From Hyposmocoma kahamanoa (lineage: Eukaryota; Arthropoda; Insecta; Lepidoptera; Cosmopterigidae), in the NCBI RefSeq assembly GCF_003589595.1, contig NW_020654080.1:4355065-4419064 (forward strand): DNA of 64,000 bases, read 5' to 3'. Of the stretch, positions 21,634 to 32,654 are shown piece after piece (position 1 is the first letter of the stretch; each line of letters begins with the position of its first letter). The notes below the pieces were generated by a model that ran no database searches, had not been told where the DNA came from, and saw nothing but the letters and a program-made list of their open reading frames with translations. The translations under genes and the position numbers were made by a program.

Positions 21634-21850
21634 AGCCGTGGTAGCCTAATGGTTTGACCTACTGCCTCTCAAGCAGTGGGTGGTGGGTTCGAATCCGGGC
21701 TCGTACCTCGTTATGTGCAAAATTTATTATGAACTTTTCGGTGCAGGAAAACATCGTGATGAAACCTGCACGTTGAAGAAGGTTCACAACCCTCGTCTGA
21801 GAGGAGACCTGTGCCCAGCAATAGGACGGGTTGTTGATGATGATGATAAT
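21634..21850 (+). repeat. tSINE2, full length
   Basis: GTGGTAGCCTAATGGTTTG, CTCTCAAGCAG, B-box GGGTTCGAATCC, and a GATGATGATGATAATAATAA tail: the best tSINE2 copy in the window. Confidence 0.85.
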
Positions 21851-21904
21851 AATAAATAATACCAGCCAACATCAACCACGAACAAAATGTTAAACTTGTA
21901 AATA

Positions 21905-23435
21905 CACACATCAAAAGTGTCTAGGGATCAAGTACGTTTAAGAGTATTGCTGCAATTAGGGTTAATTATATTAACTTTTTTGTATCGCTATTGATACTTT
22001 TTAGTGAGTTTTAACATTTAAATAAGGAATATTGTTTAAAATTCGATAATAAGAAGAAAATCGATTGTCAATGTGGTTTTGTATAAAAATGAGTTATAGC
22101 GTTTTGACAAAATCATTACAATTCCTGCATCGGAACCGAAACAATTTACATTATTATGGAGAGACGACATCATTTAACCCGAGAAATGATGATGCGAGCC
22201 GTCGGAATGTTGGAAGCTGGTTCCAGGTAACGTGCTGTGGCTTTCACTCTTAACAATATACAGAGCGTCATAAGTCGCCTCTGGACGCGCTATCGCATGA
22301 CGGGCAGCGTGGCCGAGCGACATGGAGGACGATCTCGCATCACGACTCGCAGACAGGACCGGTATATCCAAAATACTGCTCGACGGAATCGTACCATGAC
22401 CGCCATGATGTTGGTTACGAGGCTCCACAGCTCCTCAGGCTTGCTAATAAGCGATCAAACAATCCGAAATCGTTTACGTGAAGTGGGTCTGCGATCCCGA
22501 AGGCCGCTCAGAGTTCCACCTATTGCACCCTGCAATCGCAGGACCCGTTTACGATGGGCTCGCGAACACAGAAACTGGGAGGAAGAAGACTGGCGCTATG
22601 TGTGCTTTTCTGATGAATCCCGCTACGGTATGAGACCGGATACAAGACGTACTCGAGTTTGGAGAACATCTGGACGTCATGAACGTTTGAGATATTGTCA
22701 GGAAGTTCATCCATATGGTGGGGGAACAATAATGATATCGGCCGGTATTTGGATCGGCGGAAGAACCGATCTCATTTGGATCAGGGGTAACCTCAATGCT
22801 CAAGTTTACGCAGAGAGGATTGTTTCAGATGTTATCATCCCTTTGCGAGGCCAGTTGGGTGATTCATTTCAACTAATGCATGACAACGCACGTCCACACA
22901 CGGCTAGAGTCGTAACACGCATTCTTGCCAAAGCTCGTATCAACGTTTTGCCGTGGCCTGCTCAATCCAATTGAGCACGCATGGGATATGCTTCAAAGAA
23001 GAGCTGTGCCGAGTATGCATACCATACATACTCTACAACAATATTTTGACTTGTTACAAAACACATGGGCGGCCATTCCTCAAAGTGATTTTGATGAACT
23101 CATCTTAAGCATGCCAAATCGCTGTAATTGTGTGATTCGTGTTAATGGTGGAAATACAGATTATTAATTTTCTTATCTTTACAATAAAAATGAGCAAAAT
23201 CATCATTTTCGCCATTTTTTTGTCATTTAATTGACGCCGTTAATTTGAGTTTTTTCCCACAATTTGCAAAAACATCAATTTTAGTTTATTTTAATTAAAT
23301 ATAGGGGTAAGCGGTTAAATAAAACATAAGCATTAAAGTAAGAAGTCGTCCTGGAAGACTGGATTTGGTAAATATTGCTTAAATAATTTTTATTTCAAAA
23401 ATATTCACTTGATCCCTAGACACTTTTGATGTGTG
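21905..23435 (+). mobile_element. Complete Tc1 family transposon (1531 bp), inactive
   Basis: TA flanks both ends (21903-21904, 23436-23437). Terminal inverted repeats are identical for 29 bp and start CACACATCAAAAGTGTC. One transposase gene lies between them (22156-23167), broken as described in its own entry. The 226-bp MITE at 5890-6115 has nearly the same termini, so a relative of this element could have moved it. Confidence 0.93.
22156..23167 (+). pseudogene. Tc1-type DD34E transposase, broken
   Basis: The start ATG is at 22156, inside the inverted repeats. Residues 1-110 form the helix-turn-helix DNA-binding part (GMLEAGSR, SVISRLWTRYRMTGSV). The catalytic triad is recognisable: first Asp in CFSDESRYG, second Asp in MHDNARPHTA, and Glu in NPIEHAWDM, where the family spacing is 34 residues. 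Two lesions kill it: an in-frame TAA at 22228-22230, and a deletion just before the NPIEHAW block near 22965 that shifts the frame and removes part of the segment between second Asp and Glu. The length, about 337 codons, matches a typical 340-residue transposase. It cuts and pastes DNA at TA sites when intact. Confidence 0.93.
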
Positions 23436-23784
23436 TAGTATCAGGTATGGGTTATTTATGTCACAAGCTCATACCTAAAGTTTTTATCCTTTTAATTCTA
23501 GGTACCACGAGGACGTTTCGCGTTTTTGATTGTCCGGTTTACCCCATAGCACCAAACGTAAAGTAACACTAATGTTTAATGGATATAAAGCGGGAAAACG
23601 GTTGCCTTTCAATTGAGAGGTTATGCACACTTGTCAATGTTTAGGAGCTCTCGCTAATGGTGAAGGACAGTAATAAGACCTGCAAAAAATGGAAATAAAT
23701 CAATTTGCTACTTTGCGAACCCAGTTGATACTAACTCGTTAATAGAGGATAATAGACATCCGTATCTAGAACACCCTACGATGT
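23436..23784. other. Unassigned stretch
   Basis: No gene or repeat recognised. Confidence 0.5.
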
Positions 23785-23852
23785 AGTGCAGCTCTACACA
23801 AAGTGTTAGTGTTCGAAACTTCTAAGCCGTCAAGCCAAAATTCAGATCTACA
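23785..23852 (+). mobile_element. LINE ORF2 fragment, left of an inserted MITE
   Basis: Reads AALHKVL and, after a frameshift, SKLLSRQAKIQIY, then continues across the MITE at 24324 as KTVIRPILT. This is the region preceding the LTYGSEAW-like block in RTE/R1-type LINEs. Confidence 0.7.
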
Positions 23853-24323
23853 CATCGAGTATATAACCAGAAATAGAGGTGAAATGTCATTTAATTTGTT
23901 TGAAAACTATACTGCTATATCATTACTGTGACAACTGCGCTCCGATTGGCTAGCCCGAGTTCGAAACAATTGACGGGTGTCGTCAACTGTTTCACTTCTA
24001 TTCGACCAGTTAACTTGAGCTTTGCTATAATGGACGAAAATTGCAAAATTACATATATAATTACCGATGAAATGTGTTTCCGTTTGTTTGTTTTGCTGTT
24101 TTTCCCACACCACCGAATAGAACAGCACGGCATTGTTAGAGATATTATCTTTATTACAATAAATACAGAATAATATACGGAGACGTACACACAGGTCAGT
24201 AGTTGGCCTGTCTATATTTCAGTGCAAACGAGATTTTTGATATTTATAAGAGCTGTATCGCTAACGTGTTACCAGGAATATATGGCTCTTTTTTCGTCTC
24301 TGTTTCTGGTTATACACTCGATG
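23853..24323. mobile_element. 471-bp hAT-like MITE (CATCGAGTATATAACC family), intact
   Basis: Terminal repeats CATCGAGTATATAACCAG on the left and CATCGAGTGTATAACCAG inward from the right. An exact 8-bp duplication GATCTACA flanks it (23845-23852, 24324-24331). Removing the element and one duplication restores an uninterrupted LINE reading frame. The frames inside it on both strands are incidental. Relatives at 8193 and 41118. Confidence 0.88.
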
Positions 24324-24790
24324 GATCTACAAGACCGTCATAAGGCCCATTCTTACGACCGGTTGTTAGGCTTGGACGCTTACACTTAAAGAAGAGAACA
24401 AATTCCTGGTGGCTGAGAGAAAGGTTTTAGGGAAAAATTAGGGCCAGTCCAACAGGAGAACGGTAGCTGGAGAGTCCTCACTAACGCTGAAGTAGAAGAG
24501 CTCGTCGCCCAGCTAAACATCTTTGGCGAAACCAAAGCGCACAGACTTCGCTTGCTCGGCCATTCAGAAAGGATGGGAGAGGTTCGGAACGTGAAGAGAG
24601 CATATCTGGGTCGACCTACTAGACGAAGACCGGTTGGTCGTCCCAGGTATCGCTGGAGCGAACCTGCGCGAATTACAAGCCATCAATTGGCGAGGGATTG
24701 CACAGGACCGAAGAAAGTGGCATCATCTCGTTTCAGAGGCTAGGGCACATTTTGGGTCGTTGAGTCAGCGGAGTAAGGAAATAAGTAAGC
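24324..24790 (+). mobile_element. LINE C-terminal fragment, right of the MITE
   Basis: Continues from 23785: KTVIRPILT, AWTLTLKEENKFLVAERKV, then WRVLTNAEVEELVAQ, RLRLLGHSERMGEVRNVKRA and RRPVGRPRYRWSE, and after a frameshift ANLRELQAINWRG and SEARAHFGSL. Tail GGAAATAAGTAAGC. It matches the truncated copy at 19345-19612. Two stops and one frameshift, so not functional. Confidence 0.85.
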
Positions 24791-24929
24791 GAACCCAGTA
24801 AATGTTGAATCGTGCAAACTGAGTTCGCGGTGTAGCAAATTAATTTACTTCCATTTTTATTAATATGGATGTCTTCAAAATAACACCTGAATCTACTAAT
24901 TATTCACCGCTTGAATTATTATTTTTTTA

Positions 24930-25217
24930 GCAGTAGAGCTCCTTGTAAAAGAACTCGCCCAGGGAAGTACTGCCACCTATTTCTGCCGGCAAGCTGTAAT
25001 GTGAGCATTACTGCGTTCCGGGTTCGAAGTGTAAGTTTGCTTGTGAAATAACAGGCACATGCGATTCGTCAACTTATGTCTCAAGGTGTCGGGCACAGTG
25101 GCAGTACCCCTCAAACCTTTGCGATTTAAAGCTCTGCAACTATTGTGGACAGGCGTGTAGCTAACTGTCAGACGCACGACTTGTTCATCCCGTCACTTGA
25201 TATTATTAAAAAAAATA
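24930..25217 (+). repeat. R300, near full length
   Basis: AGCAGTAGAGCTCCTTGTA to TTGATATTATTAAAAAAAA with a small deletion after GCTCTG. Confidence 0.85.
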
Positions 25218-25631
25218 ATCTCACCTTAAAGGAGACAGATACACGGCAGCTGGACCTACAGTTATATTGGTAATACGGTTGGAGGAATCCTTTGTCGAGT
25301 CTTGGCTTCTGCGCAGGCGTCTACTAGGCAAAAGTGTGCCATTGTTATCAATTCATCACTTTCCTTAAAAAAGTCTAACTTAAAATTGTATTTGATAGAC
25401 AATAACTTGCTTCTTACTTCTCTTATGCTTAACTTATTCATATTGCAAATTTTAAAATCTCAATTTCAATAATACTATTAACGATCGAAGTTGATGCATC
25501 GATGAATCCGGTTAAATCGATTTATTTGTATCGATTTTGCATTTAATTTAAATATTATCAATTTAGATTTAATCGATAATGATTTTATTACAGAATCTAT
25601 ACTGAACCGTATCGAAGATAGTATATAAAAT
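25218..25631. other. Unassigned stretch with ATCGAT clusters
   Basis: ATCGAT and TCGATT words cluster at 25480-25610 (GATGCATCGATGAATCC, TTTAATCGATAATG). Possibly a decayed palindromic element; no gene seen. Confidence 0.4.
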
Positions 25632-25898
25632 GTTTTTTTTTATGACGAACAAGTCGTGCGCTTAGTGGTAAGCGATACGCCTGTCCACAACAGTTGCAGT
25701 GCCACTGGAAGCTTTAAAACTAAGATCTGAGGGGCACTGCTACCTAAGACATACATAAGTTGACAAATCTCAAGTGCCTGTGATTTCAGCAGCATCCTTC
25801 AAAACCGGAACGCAGTAATGCTCACATTACTGCTTGGCGGCATAAATAGGTAAGGTGGGATTAGTTTCCTGGACGAATTCTTTCATAAAGAGCTCTAC
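25632..25898 (-). repeat. R300, full length
   Basis: Poly-T at 25632 to GAATTCTTTCATAAAGAGCTC at the 5' end. Confidence 0.85.
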
Positions 25899-26476
25899 AA
25901 AACAAATCCAAAAAAGTTTTAACCTGTCAACTATTTTTCAACTTTAAAATCTAATGTGACAAGCGTGTCGCTAGTGCATTCAAAGACACAATACATATTA
26001 AACCACCTTAACGTTAATATTTAAAAGGGTGAAATGCAACATTATAACTCTTGTTCACTTGTTGTTGCAATAAATCGATGCCATCATAGTCATATCCCCT
26101 TTAACTTTTTACTTTTTACAAGCACCGTATAGTAACTTCAATCAGTAACCGATTATCACATTAATTTTGCACCAATCACCAACACAAAGGGTGACCTTTA
26201 CCCCGCCCGGCGTCGAACCGAAAGCTTACATTTCCGCACCGGACATTCTTCCCATAACCTTTCAATGGGTGAACGACCTATAATACTTACAGTCAAAAAA
26301 AGAACATTCAATTCTATTGGAACTGGTTTCGGCTTGCAGTTTTGTTGTTTTTGGCAACTGTGCTATGGCCAACTTTCAATGGTCTCTGACAGGAAAGCCA
26401 TGCTGAACTTGTATTTGCCTCCTTAAGAGTGCAAAGGTTGGAAACTGGTCCTTGTCTGGTGGAGCAGTAGTATTGT
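25899..26476. other. Unassigned stretch
   Basis: No gene recognised; a CCCGCCCGGCGTCGAACCG segment at 26202 could be a degraded tRNA-like B-box on the minus strand. Confidence 0.4.
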
Positions 26477-26765
26477 AGTAGTAGAGCTTCTTGTGAAAGA
26501 GTTCGTCCAGGGAAGTTCAGCTTTTTTTTAGTTACCTGTTTCTGCCGGCAATGTGAGCATTACTATGTTCCGGTTTTGAAGAGTAATAATGATGGTGAAA
26601 TTACAGGCACTTGGGACTTATCGACTTACGTCTCAGAGTGACGAGCGCAGTAGCAGTGCCTCACAAATCCTTGCGATTTGAAGCTCTGAGTGGCACTGGA
26701 ATTTCTATGGACAGGCATGTCGCTTACCACCAAGCGCACAACTTGTTGGTCCCGTCACGTTAGGG
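26477..26765 (+). repeat. R300, full length less tail
   Basis: AGTAGTAGAGCTTCTTGTG to GGTCCCGTCACG; the poly-A tail is lost. Confidence 0.8.
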
Positions 26766-27775
26766 ACAAATCTTGAATTTTTTTGTGGAATCTCTGATTG
26801 CAAACTCTCACATTTCTTCCAAACTTATAGCTGGGAAAAATAATTCCAGGGAATCTTCCGTAAGATGTCCAGTATTTTTCAAAGATCAGCCTGCAGTGGC
26901 CGTAGTCAGTCGAATATTCCAGTCGGGAGTCTCTTAATTTCTCCGCAAGTGTTTTTATGCATCATAGCGCTTGATGTCTGATGGCTGTGCGACATGGGGT
27001 TTTAGCAATCTGATGTTAGAACTTGGAACATATTCAAATTGCCGAATGAGAACTTTACACCACATTTAGTGTGCGAGTTCCTTGTCTCTGTTTTAAGACA
27101 TTACAATATCCCTTCTATCTAGACTAACAGACTAAAACGACAGTATAAAACGAATGATTTAAGAACAAAACATCTAACTTTATACATCATTTTTATATGG
27201 AGATATTTCTCTTCAAGTACTACAGAGAACCTGACAAATTTTGTTTGCAATTGAAGTCTTATTATTATTAAATTCACATTTATCCCGAGACTTGAAAATT
27301 GCCCAGTGGTTTAACGACGCGCCGCGCCGCCCGTTGTCGTGGCAATCGCTATCGGGCGCTTGTCAACGTCAGATCTGTGTCATTTTTTTCCCTCCTGTTC
27401 TTATTGTATGCGTATTAATTTTAAGCGCGCAGATTGCGGGACGTCAGACGAAACGACGAAATACGTCGCCTTAAAGTTTGCCGACATACGTAATGATTAT
27501 GGGTTCCCTATGTGACTGTTCATTTGTAGAGAAAACGATATGTATGGTTTACAAAACCACCAGTCAAAACTAACATTAAAACAATGTGTACATTAGTTGG
27601 CAACGCTACCCTATATTAGCGTTTCCTTCCGCTTTGCGGTTCGGCATTCGTAATGGGCCACACACAATATACCTTAGGGATTTTATTACGATAGCCTGTT
27701 GCTAATGTTGTTCATTTGTAAAACTAAGTTATAACCACACGTTTTGTTTTAATCATGCCCAGCATCTTAGAATAA
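26766..27775. other. Unassigned stretch with a CpG-rich patch
   Basis: 27305-27475 is unusually rich in CG (ACGACGCGCCGCGCCGCCCG) against AT-rich flanks, with an open plus frame (27241-27474). I see no domain. It could be a decayed GC-rich MITE or a 5' region of a host gene. Confidence 0.35.
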
Positions 27776-27785
27776 NNNNNNNNNN
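27776..27785. other. Assembly gap (10 N)
   Basis: Ten Ns between AATAA and an A-run; a placeholder gap of unknown true size. Confidence 0.98.
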
Positions 27786-28715
27786 AAAAAAAAAACAAAA
27801 TAAAAACAGAACTGGGTCAAAAATTAAGTTAGCGTAGGTAGTGGTCGTTGGAGGTATCGAAAATGTCGACCTTTTTACTTTTTAATCAATTAGGCACAAT
27901 GGCAATATGAAAAAGTGTAGGTAATATTATTTTGTGCAATATTTTTATTTCAATATTTCAAAGTCGAGTACCGTGTTTATAGATATATAAACGTAATATA
28001 TATATAAGTAATAGGTACGAGATTTTAAAACCTAATGATGTAATGATTGCACATTACTTTTTCTACGAGTAAAAATTGAAAAACAGCCAATATTTAATGA
28101 ATATTTTGTTAACAATCCATGACAACAATCGAAAGCCAAATAAACGCTAAAAAACAAAAAACCAAGGAGAATAGAAGTGGCCAAATATCACTTATATTTT
28201 ACCAATGTTTTGTTTTTAAGGTTTATAGTCCGATTGGAAGACATTTAGGCCAATTTAACCAATCAGAAGGTATTAGAGCGTTTTTGAGGACTTAGAATTA
28301 GAACTAATTGATATTTTAATTAACAAAAATAAGACGTTTTGTTTTTGAAACTCATTGTAGTTCTGTACACAAAATCCGTAATTCACTCGATACTGTAATG
28401 TCAACTAATTAATAAAATATATATATATATTAGAACTTTTTATTTGAATTTCAAAACACAAGTGTTTTCCCGATAAGGTTTACTGAGCATGCTCTTTGAG
28501 AGAGCATTTCGAAAGCACTCATAGTCAGACGAGAACTAACAGCTTTGAGTATGAAAGCTTTCAGTAGATTATGCTTAGAATTGGAGCTTTTTGAAATTTA
28601 GCCAAGTTTAAAACGAATCTTTACTTATTAATTAATTATTATTTTCATTAAATTCAATCATTAGTATTGTATTAAAGATATTTTGTGCTGATATATGTTT
28701 TTAGTTTTTTTGTAT
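27786..28715. other. Unassigned AT-rich stretch
   Basis: No gene or known repeat seen; short TA microsatellites near 27995-28010 and 28420-28432. Confidence 0.5.
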
Positions 28716-28851
28716 ATACATACATAAGTACAGGCGCTAGTCCCACAGTAGGGGTAAGCAGAGACCACGTAACACCACCTTATTCTATCCTGATACAACA
28801 TTCTAGCCTCGCATACTTCAACTACCCTTTTTTATACAATAAATAATAAGT
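28716..28851 (+). repeat. Lepidopteran repeat fragment at the LTR element's target
   Basis: CAGGCGCTAGTCCCACAG and TAGGGGTAAGCAGAGACCAC resemble a dispersed repeat I associate with moth genomes from general familiarity. No second copy in this window. Confidence 0.35.
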
Positions 28852-28855
28852 ACGT

Positions 28856-29120
28856 AGTTATGCATTGTGGTAACCCGCGCTCCATAGAAATTAAAGCTTA
28901 ACTCTAGGCATCACAAGCGACGTACATACCCATGTACTTCTAAGCAGCCGACGCTGCACAATGCGCTAAAGTGCATAACAACTCCAAGAATAGATAAGGT
29001 CTTAGCTTTAGAAATTATATTTTGTAATTCATTATTAAATATCCAGCCTCCAAATCGGTCGGATGTCCTAGTTAATCGTAGTTTTTTTTTTAATCTTCTA
29101 TCGCTCCCGAAAACTTGACT
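28856..29120 (+). repeat. 5' LTR of the errantivirus
   Basis: 265 bp, AGTTATG to AACTTGACT. By eye it differs from the 3' LTR at about 13 positions plus one indel in the T-run near 29085, roughly 5 percent, so the insertion is not recent. Confidence 0.95.
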
Positions 29121-29134
29121 GGCGCAGCCGGTAG
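29120..29134 (+). promoter_or_regulatory. Primer binding site (tRNA-Ser type)
   Basis: TGGCGCAGCCGGTAG immediately at the LTR edge, sharing its first T with the LTR. This is the spot where a host tRNA 3' end primes minus-strand DNA synthesis. Assignment to tRNA-Ser follows the related 17.6/297 group. Confidence 0.75.
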
Positions 29135-29585
29135 TATTACCACGGTGGCTGTCGTCTCACGTCCGCGTAAACCCAAAAGTGATTTTTATGCAAAAGTTGT
29201 TCTTTCCCCATAAAAACTGTTTCGTGAGTATCAAACTCTACACACGAACTATGAAAGTGTGGTGAACGGACTGAGCAGAGCAGCTAAGGTAATCCTCGAA
29301 CCAAATAAATTCATCAACGTCGAAGAAGCACGAAGAAGAACATGAGAGCGGCGGACTGGTGAGTAAGACCTGTCATTCTCTTGGTTCAGTTATCTTGGGA
29401 TCAAACCTCGCCCATTTTAACGTAATCTGGTTTCTAAGTGATTTAATGTATGTGTATTAAAATTTAAATTTCTCGTAAAGATTTTTAAGTGAAGTAGGTA
29501 CATGTCTCTTATATAAAACTCTGTAGAGCGAACATTAGTTCTTATTGTGAAAATTTAAGTTATTTTAAAGTAAATTTAGTACAGC

Positions 29586-30350
29586 ATGGAGGAAATTCGT
29601 TCGATTCCAAATGAAATGTTAAAACTTATCACACAATTTAATGGAGATAGACGACAACTTAATTTATACATAAGAAAAAGTGAATCCATAATTGCCCGTT
29701 TTCGCGGGAATCAAACTCAAGACCAGTATGTAATGCACGGGGTGATTTGCCGCCTGAGCGGTGACGCCTCCGCTCTTATCAGCGAACGCGACGACATCGA
29801 TTCGTGGATCGACTTCATTAAGTTAAGGCATTGTTAATCCGACATTTTGGAGATTCGCGCTCGGAAGAGTGCATTGCAATTGAATTAGAATCTTTAAAAA
29901 TTCGTCATGGCGAGAGTCATAGTGATTTTTGTAAAAACATTCAATCCGTTCGTTCAAAGGTTAATTTAATATATAGACCAATAATGATATAGACCATTAG
30001 GTCTGCAACCCCAAGCTACAATGCTCCCCACCCCATTTTGCATACCGTATCAGGTTAATAATCAGCAGCGTTGTACCGCTCCTGCTAGGTATCCAGAGGA
30101 CGTGACTATGCGTTCTGCAATCCCTAGGAGAAGTCAGCCACAAGGGTTCCGTGTTAATGAGTTAGAATTGTGTGACAGCGATACTTACCGTGAATATGAC
30201 CTCTATTACTCAGAGAATTACTCTGAAAATATTTACCCCGAAGATAGTAACCCTGAAAACAATTACACGCAAGACTACTTAACGATCGAAGCAGGTAATG
30301 ATAATATAGAAGCTGATACAGAGCCAGTTCGACGATTCCCAGCCCTGTAA
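29586..30350 (+). pseudogene. Errantivirus gag, broken
   Basis: Starts at ATG 29586, about 450 bp after the primer site. The first 80 codons are open, then a frameshift at about 29825 moves the reading to another frame (through about 29990), and a third piece at 30021-30350 carries the acidic, Tyr/Asn-rich C-terminal part. No zinc knuckle is seen, as is usual for this group. The total is much shorter than a typical gag of about 400 residues, with sequence lost around 29990-30020. Gag forms the particle core. Confidence 0.75.
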
Positions 30351-30440
30351 ATTTTTCTTTGATTGCCTGGAACAACAAAAACGAGTGATAGAACTTAATT
30401 GCGATAAACGCCTAAAATTACCATATTAAATGCGAATTTC

Positions 30441-30785
30441 ATGATCGATACAGGAAGTATGCGGTCATTCATCAATCCCAAAAAGGCTTATGAGTGTTTT
30501 CGCCCAAAAATTCGACACGAAGTAGTAAGTGCACACGCAAGTGCACCCCCAACATTTGGACATGCAGAAGCTCATAAGTTTTATGTCTTTAATGTGTATT
30601 CAATGTGTGACGGTTTGATCGAAAATGACCTCTTGATTGAATTAGGTACTATAATTGACCTGAAAAAGCAAACCTTGAATACCGAAAATGTGTTCATACC
30701 TATAATACAGAATTATAAAAGCTATTCGGTGAACATCCCTGCCCGAAACACGCATGAAAATCCCTACCGACTTATACTCTGGTGA
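30441..30785 (+). pseudogene. Errantivirus protease region
   Basis: The aspartic protease active-site motif DTGS lies four residues into this frame, and ENDLLIELG matches the later conserved GNDLL-type block. The frame continues into the linker that precedes reverse transcriptase. It is separated from gag by stops. A second, overlapping frame (30754-30975) continues the linker. Confidence 0.75.
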
Positions 30786-30934
30786 AGGTATTTTAAATTA
30801 CACAATATTTGGAGATGGCGTTCGAATGCTCGTTAGCTGTATTAATGGTTATGCAACGACAATAATACAAAATACACTTGATGAGGACATTGAACTAAAA
30901 ATTCATAACTACACAGTCCAAGATGCGAAGTGTG

Positions 30935-31140
30935 TGGACGTAAATTTCACATTTACACTGATCATCGACCATTAGCCTGGCTGTATTCTCTCAAAGAACT
31001 TAACAGTAAATTGACGATGGCGTTTGCAGCTCCAAGAATACGATTTCGATATTATTTATAAAAACGGGAAGCAAAATACAAACGCTGACGCCTTGTCCCG
31101 CATTCAAATTAATGCTCTTGACTCCGAACTTGAAAAGTAA
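30935..31140 (+). pseudogene. RNase H C-terminal end; reverse transcriptase deleted
   Basis: YTDHRPLAWLYSLKE near 30955 and, in another frame, a NADALSRI block near 31085 are the end of the Ty3/Gypsy RNase H domain. They directly follow the protease linker, so the entire reverse transcriptase and the first part of RNase H are missing across a junction near 30945. A frame break splits the two blocks. Confidence 0.8.
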
Positions 31141-31143
31141 TCA

Positions 31144-32633
31144 ATGGTAGTAAACATCAACGGTGAAGATAGTAAGACTGACCTGTTAGAGGTTTCTGAC
31201 TCCTCTTCAACCATGGACGCCCCTGAAACGTTAGCTCTTGACCACGACGATACCTACCTATTACCGTCGGACTCTTCTAGTAGAACCGACACAGCACACT
31301 CCGGTGATGAACTTGAATCTCACGGAATACCCATACTTAGAGAAGCTATAGACACTAAACCCAACCAAATTCTTGTTTACCTCTGGCATAGACCACATCT
31401 CTGAGTAAAAGACTTACCCAGGCCCAAACAGAAAATTTTAGAAGTACATATTCCTGAAAACGATAACGATATGATAATAGAATTTTTGCTAAAATACATA
31501 ATAAACAAAGGAAAATATTTCATTTATTTCGAGACCGAAACACTCCGAAAGGATTTTGCTAGGTGGTAATTAATTTATTTAAGAGTGGAACTGTACAATT
31601 TTTTTAATGTACCGAACGAGTGATATATGTTGAGAATGAAATGGAACAGGTTGCGATTATCCGGAAATTACATGAAGGTAAAAGTTGTCATACGGGCATT
31701 AAGGAAACAATGGCCCGAATTCGGCGAATAATTTCGCCGAATTAGGAATAATGTGCAAGACACTATTTCGGTAATTTTGAATGAATGTATGTCGCAAGAT
31801 AAAGTATGACAGGAAACCCATAAAACCCATATTGCAACTAACGCAAACTCAAAATGCCCTTTCAAGATTTTTTTTATAGACCTATTTTCAATAGACAACA
31901 AAACGTACCTAACCTTAGTGGACGGATTTAGCAAACTCGGACAGGCTATAGAAATCCCGAATCGGTCTACACCAGAAGTAGTACGCGCATTAATAAAATA
32001 TATCTCATTTTACGGCACCCCTAGAAAAATCAGCTGCGATCCCGGCTCTGAGTTTAACAATGAGCTTATGAGAGAAACTTTAGCCTTCCATAAAGTGGAA
32101 CTTCACATATCCACGCCTAATAACCCCAACTCGACTGGAATTGTAGAACGACTCCACTCCACAATTATCGAAACATATCGGTTTGCTAAGTATGACCAAC
32201 GATGTACCGATGCAGCTTCTATAATGACGTAGTGTTCGGTCACACCGACTCGAACTCAATTTTCCTCAAGCCTCAAGATGCTCAGAAGAAGAAAAAGATT
32301 AGAGAAAGAAAAGGTGAAGAAGAACGTTTAGAGTTGTCTGAAGGTGAAACAGCTTTTGTAAGAGATATTAAAAATAAAGATAAACCGAAGTTTCATAAAA
32401 CTAAAGTAAAGGGAAAAATCAAATGTAACGTTGTCCCTATTTTGATGGGGCAAAGGGAGACTAATGTCCCCATTAAGAACGTCAAACATCCTCCACAGGT
32501 ACCACGTCGTCCTCCTGGCCCTGATTCTGATAGTAGTGAAGGAAGTCCAGAGCATTCAAATTCAAAAGTCGATAAAAACCCAGGAATACCTCCAGTCAAG
32601 AAAGGACAAGCTTCCCAGCAGGAAGATAAATAG
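31144..32633 (+). pseudogene. Errantivirus integrase, broken
   Basis: After a linker (31144-31404), the zinc-binding region appears near 31660-31720 (HEGKSCHTGIKETMARIRR), then stops. The catalytic core is open at about 31860-32200: first Asp in FFIDLFSID, second Asp in KISCDPGSEFN, Glu in GIVERLHSTI, the D,D-35-E arrangement of integrases. The C-terminal part continues in another frame (32202-32633) with a Lys/Glu-rich stretch and a Pro-rich end. The stretch between the core and the C-terminal part is shortened. Integrase inserts the DNA copy into the host chromosome. Confidence 0.85.
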
Positions 32634-32654
32634 GTCATAGTTCAGATATTACAT

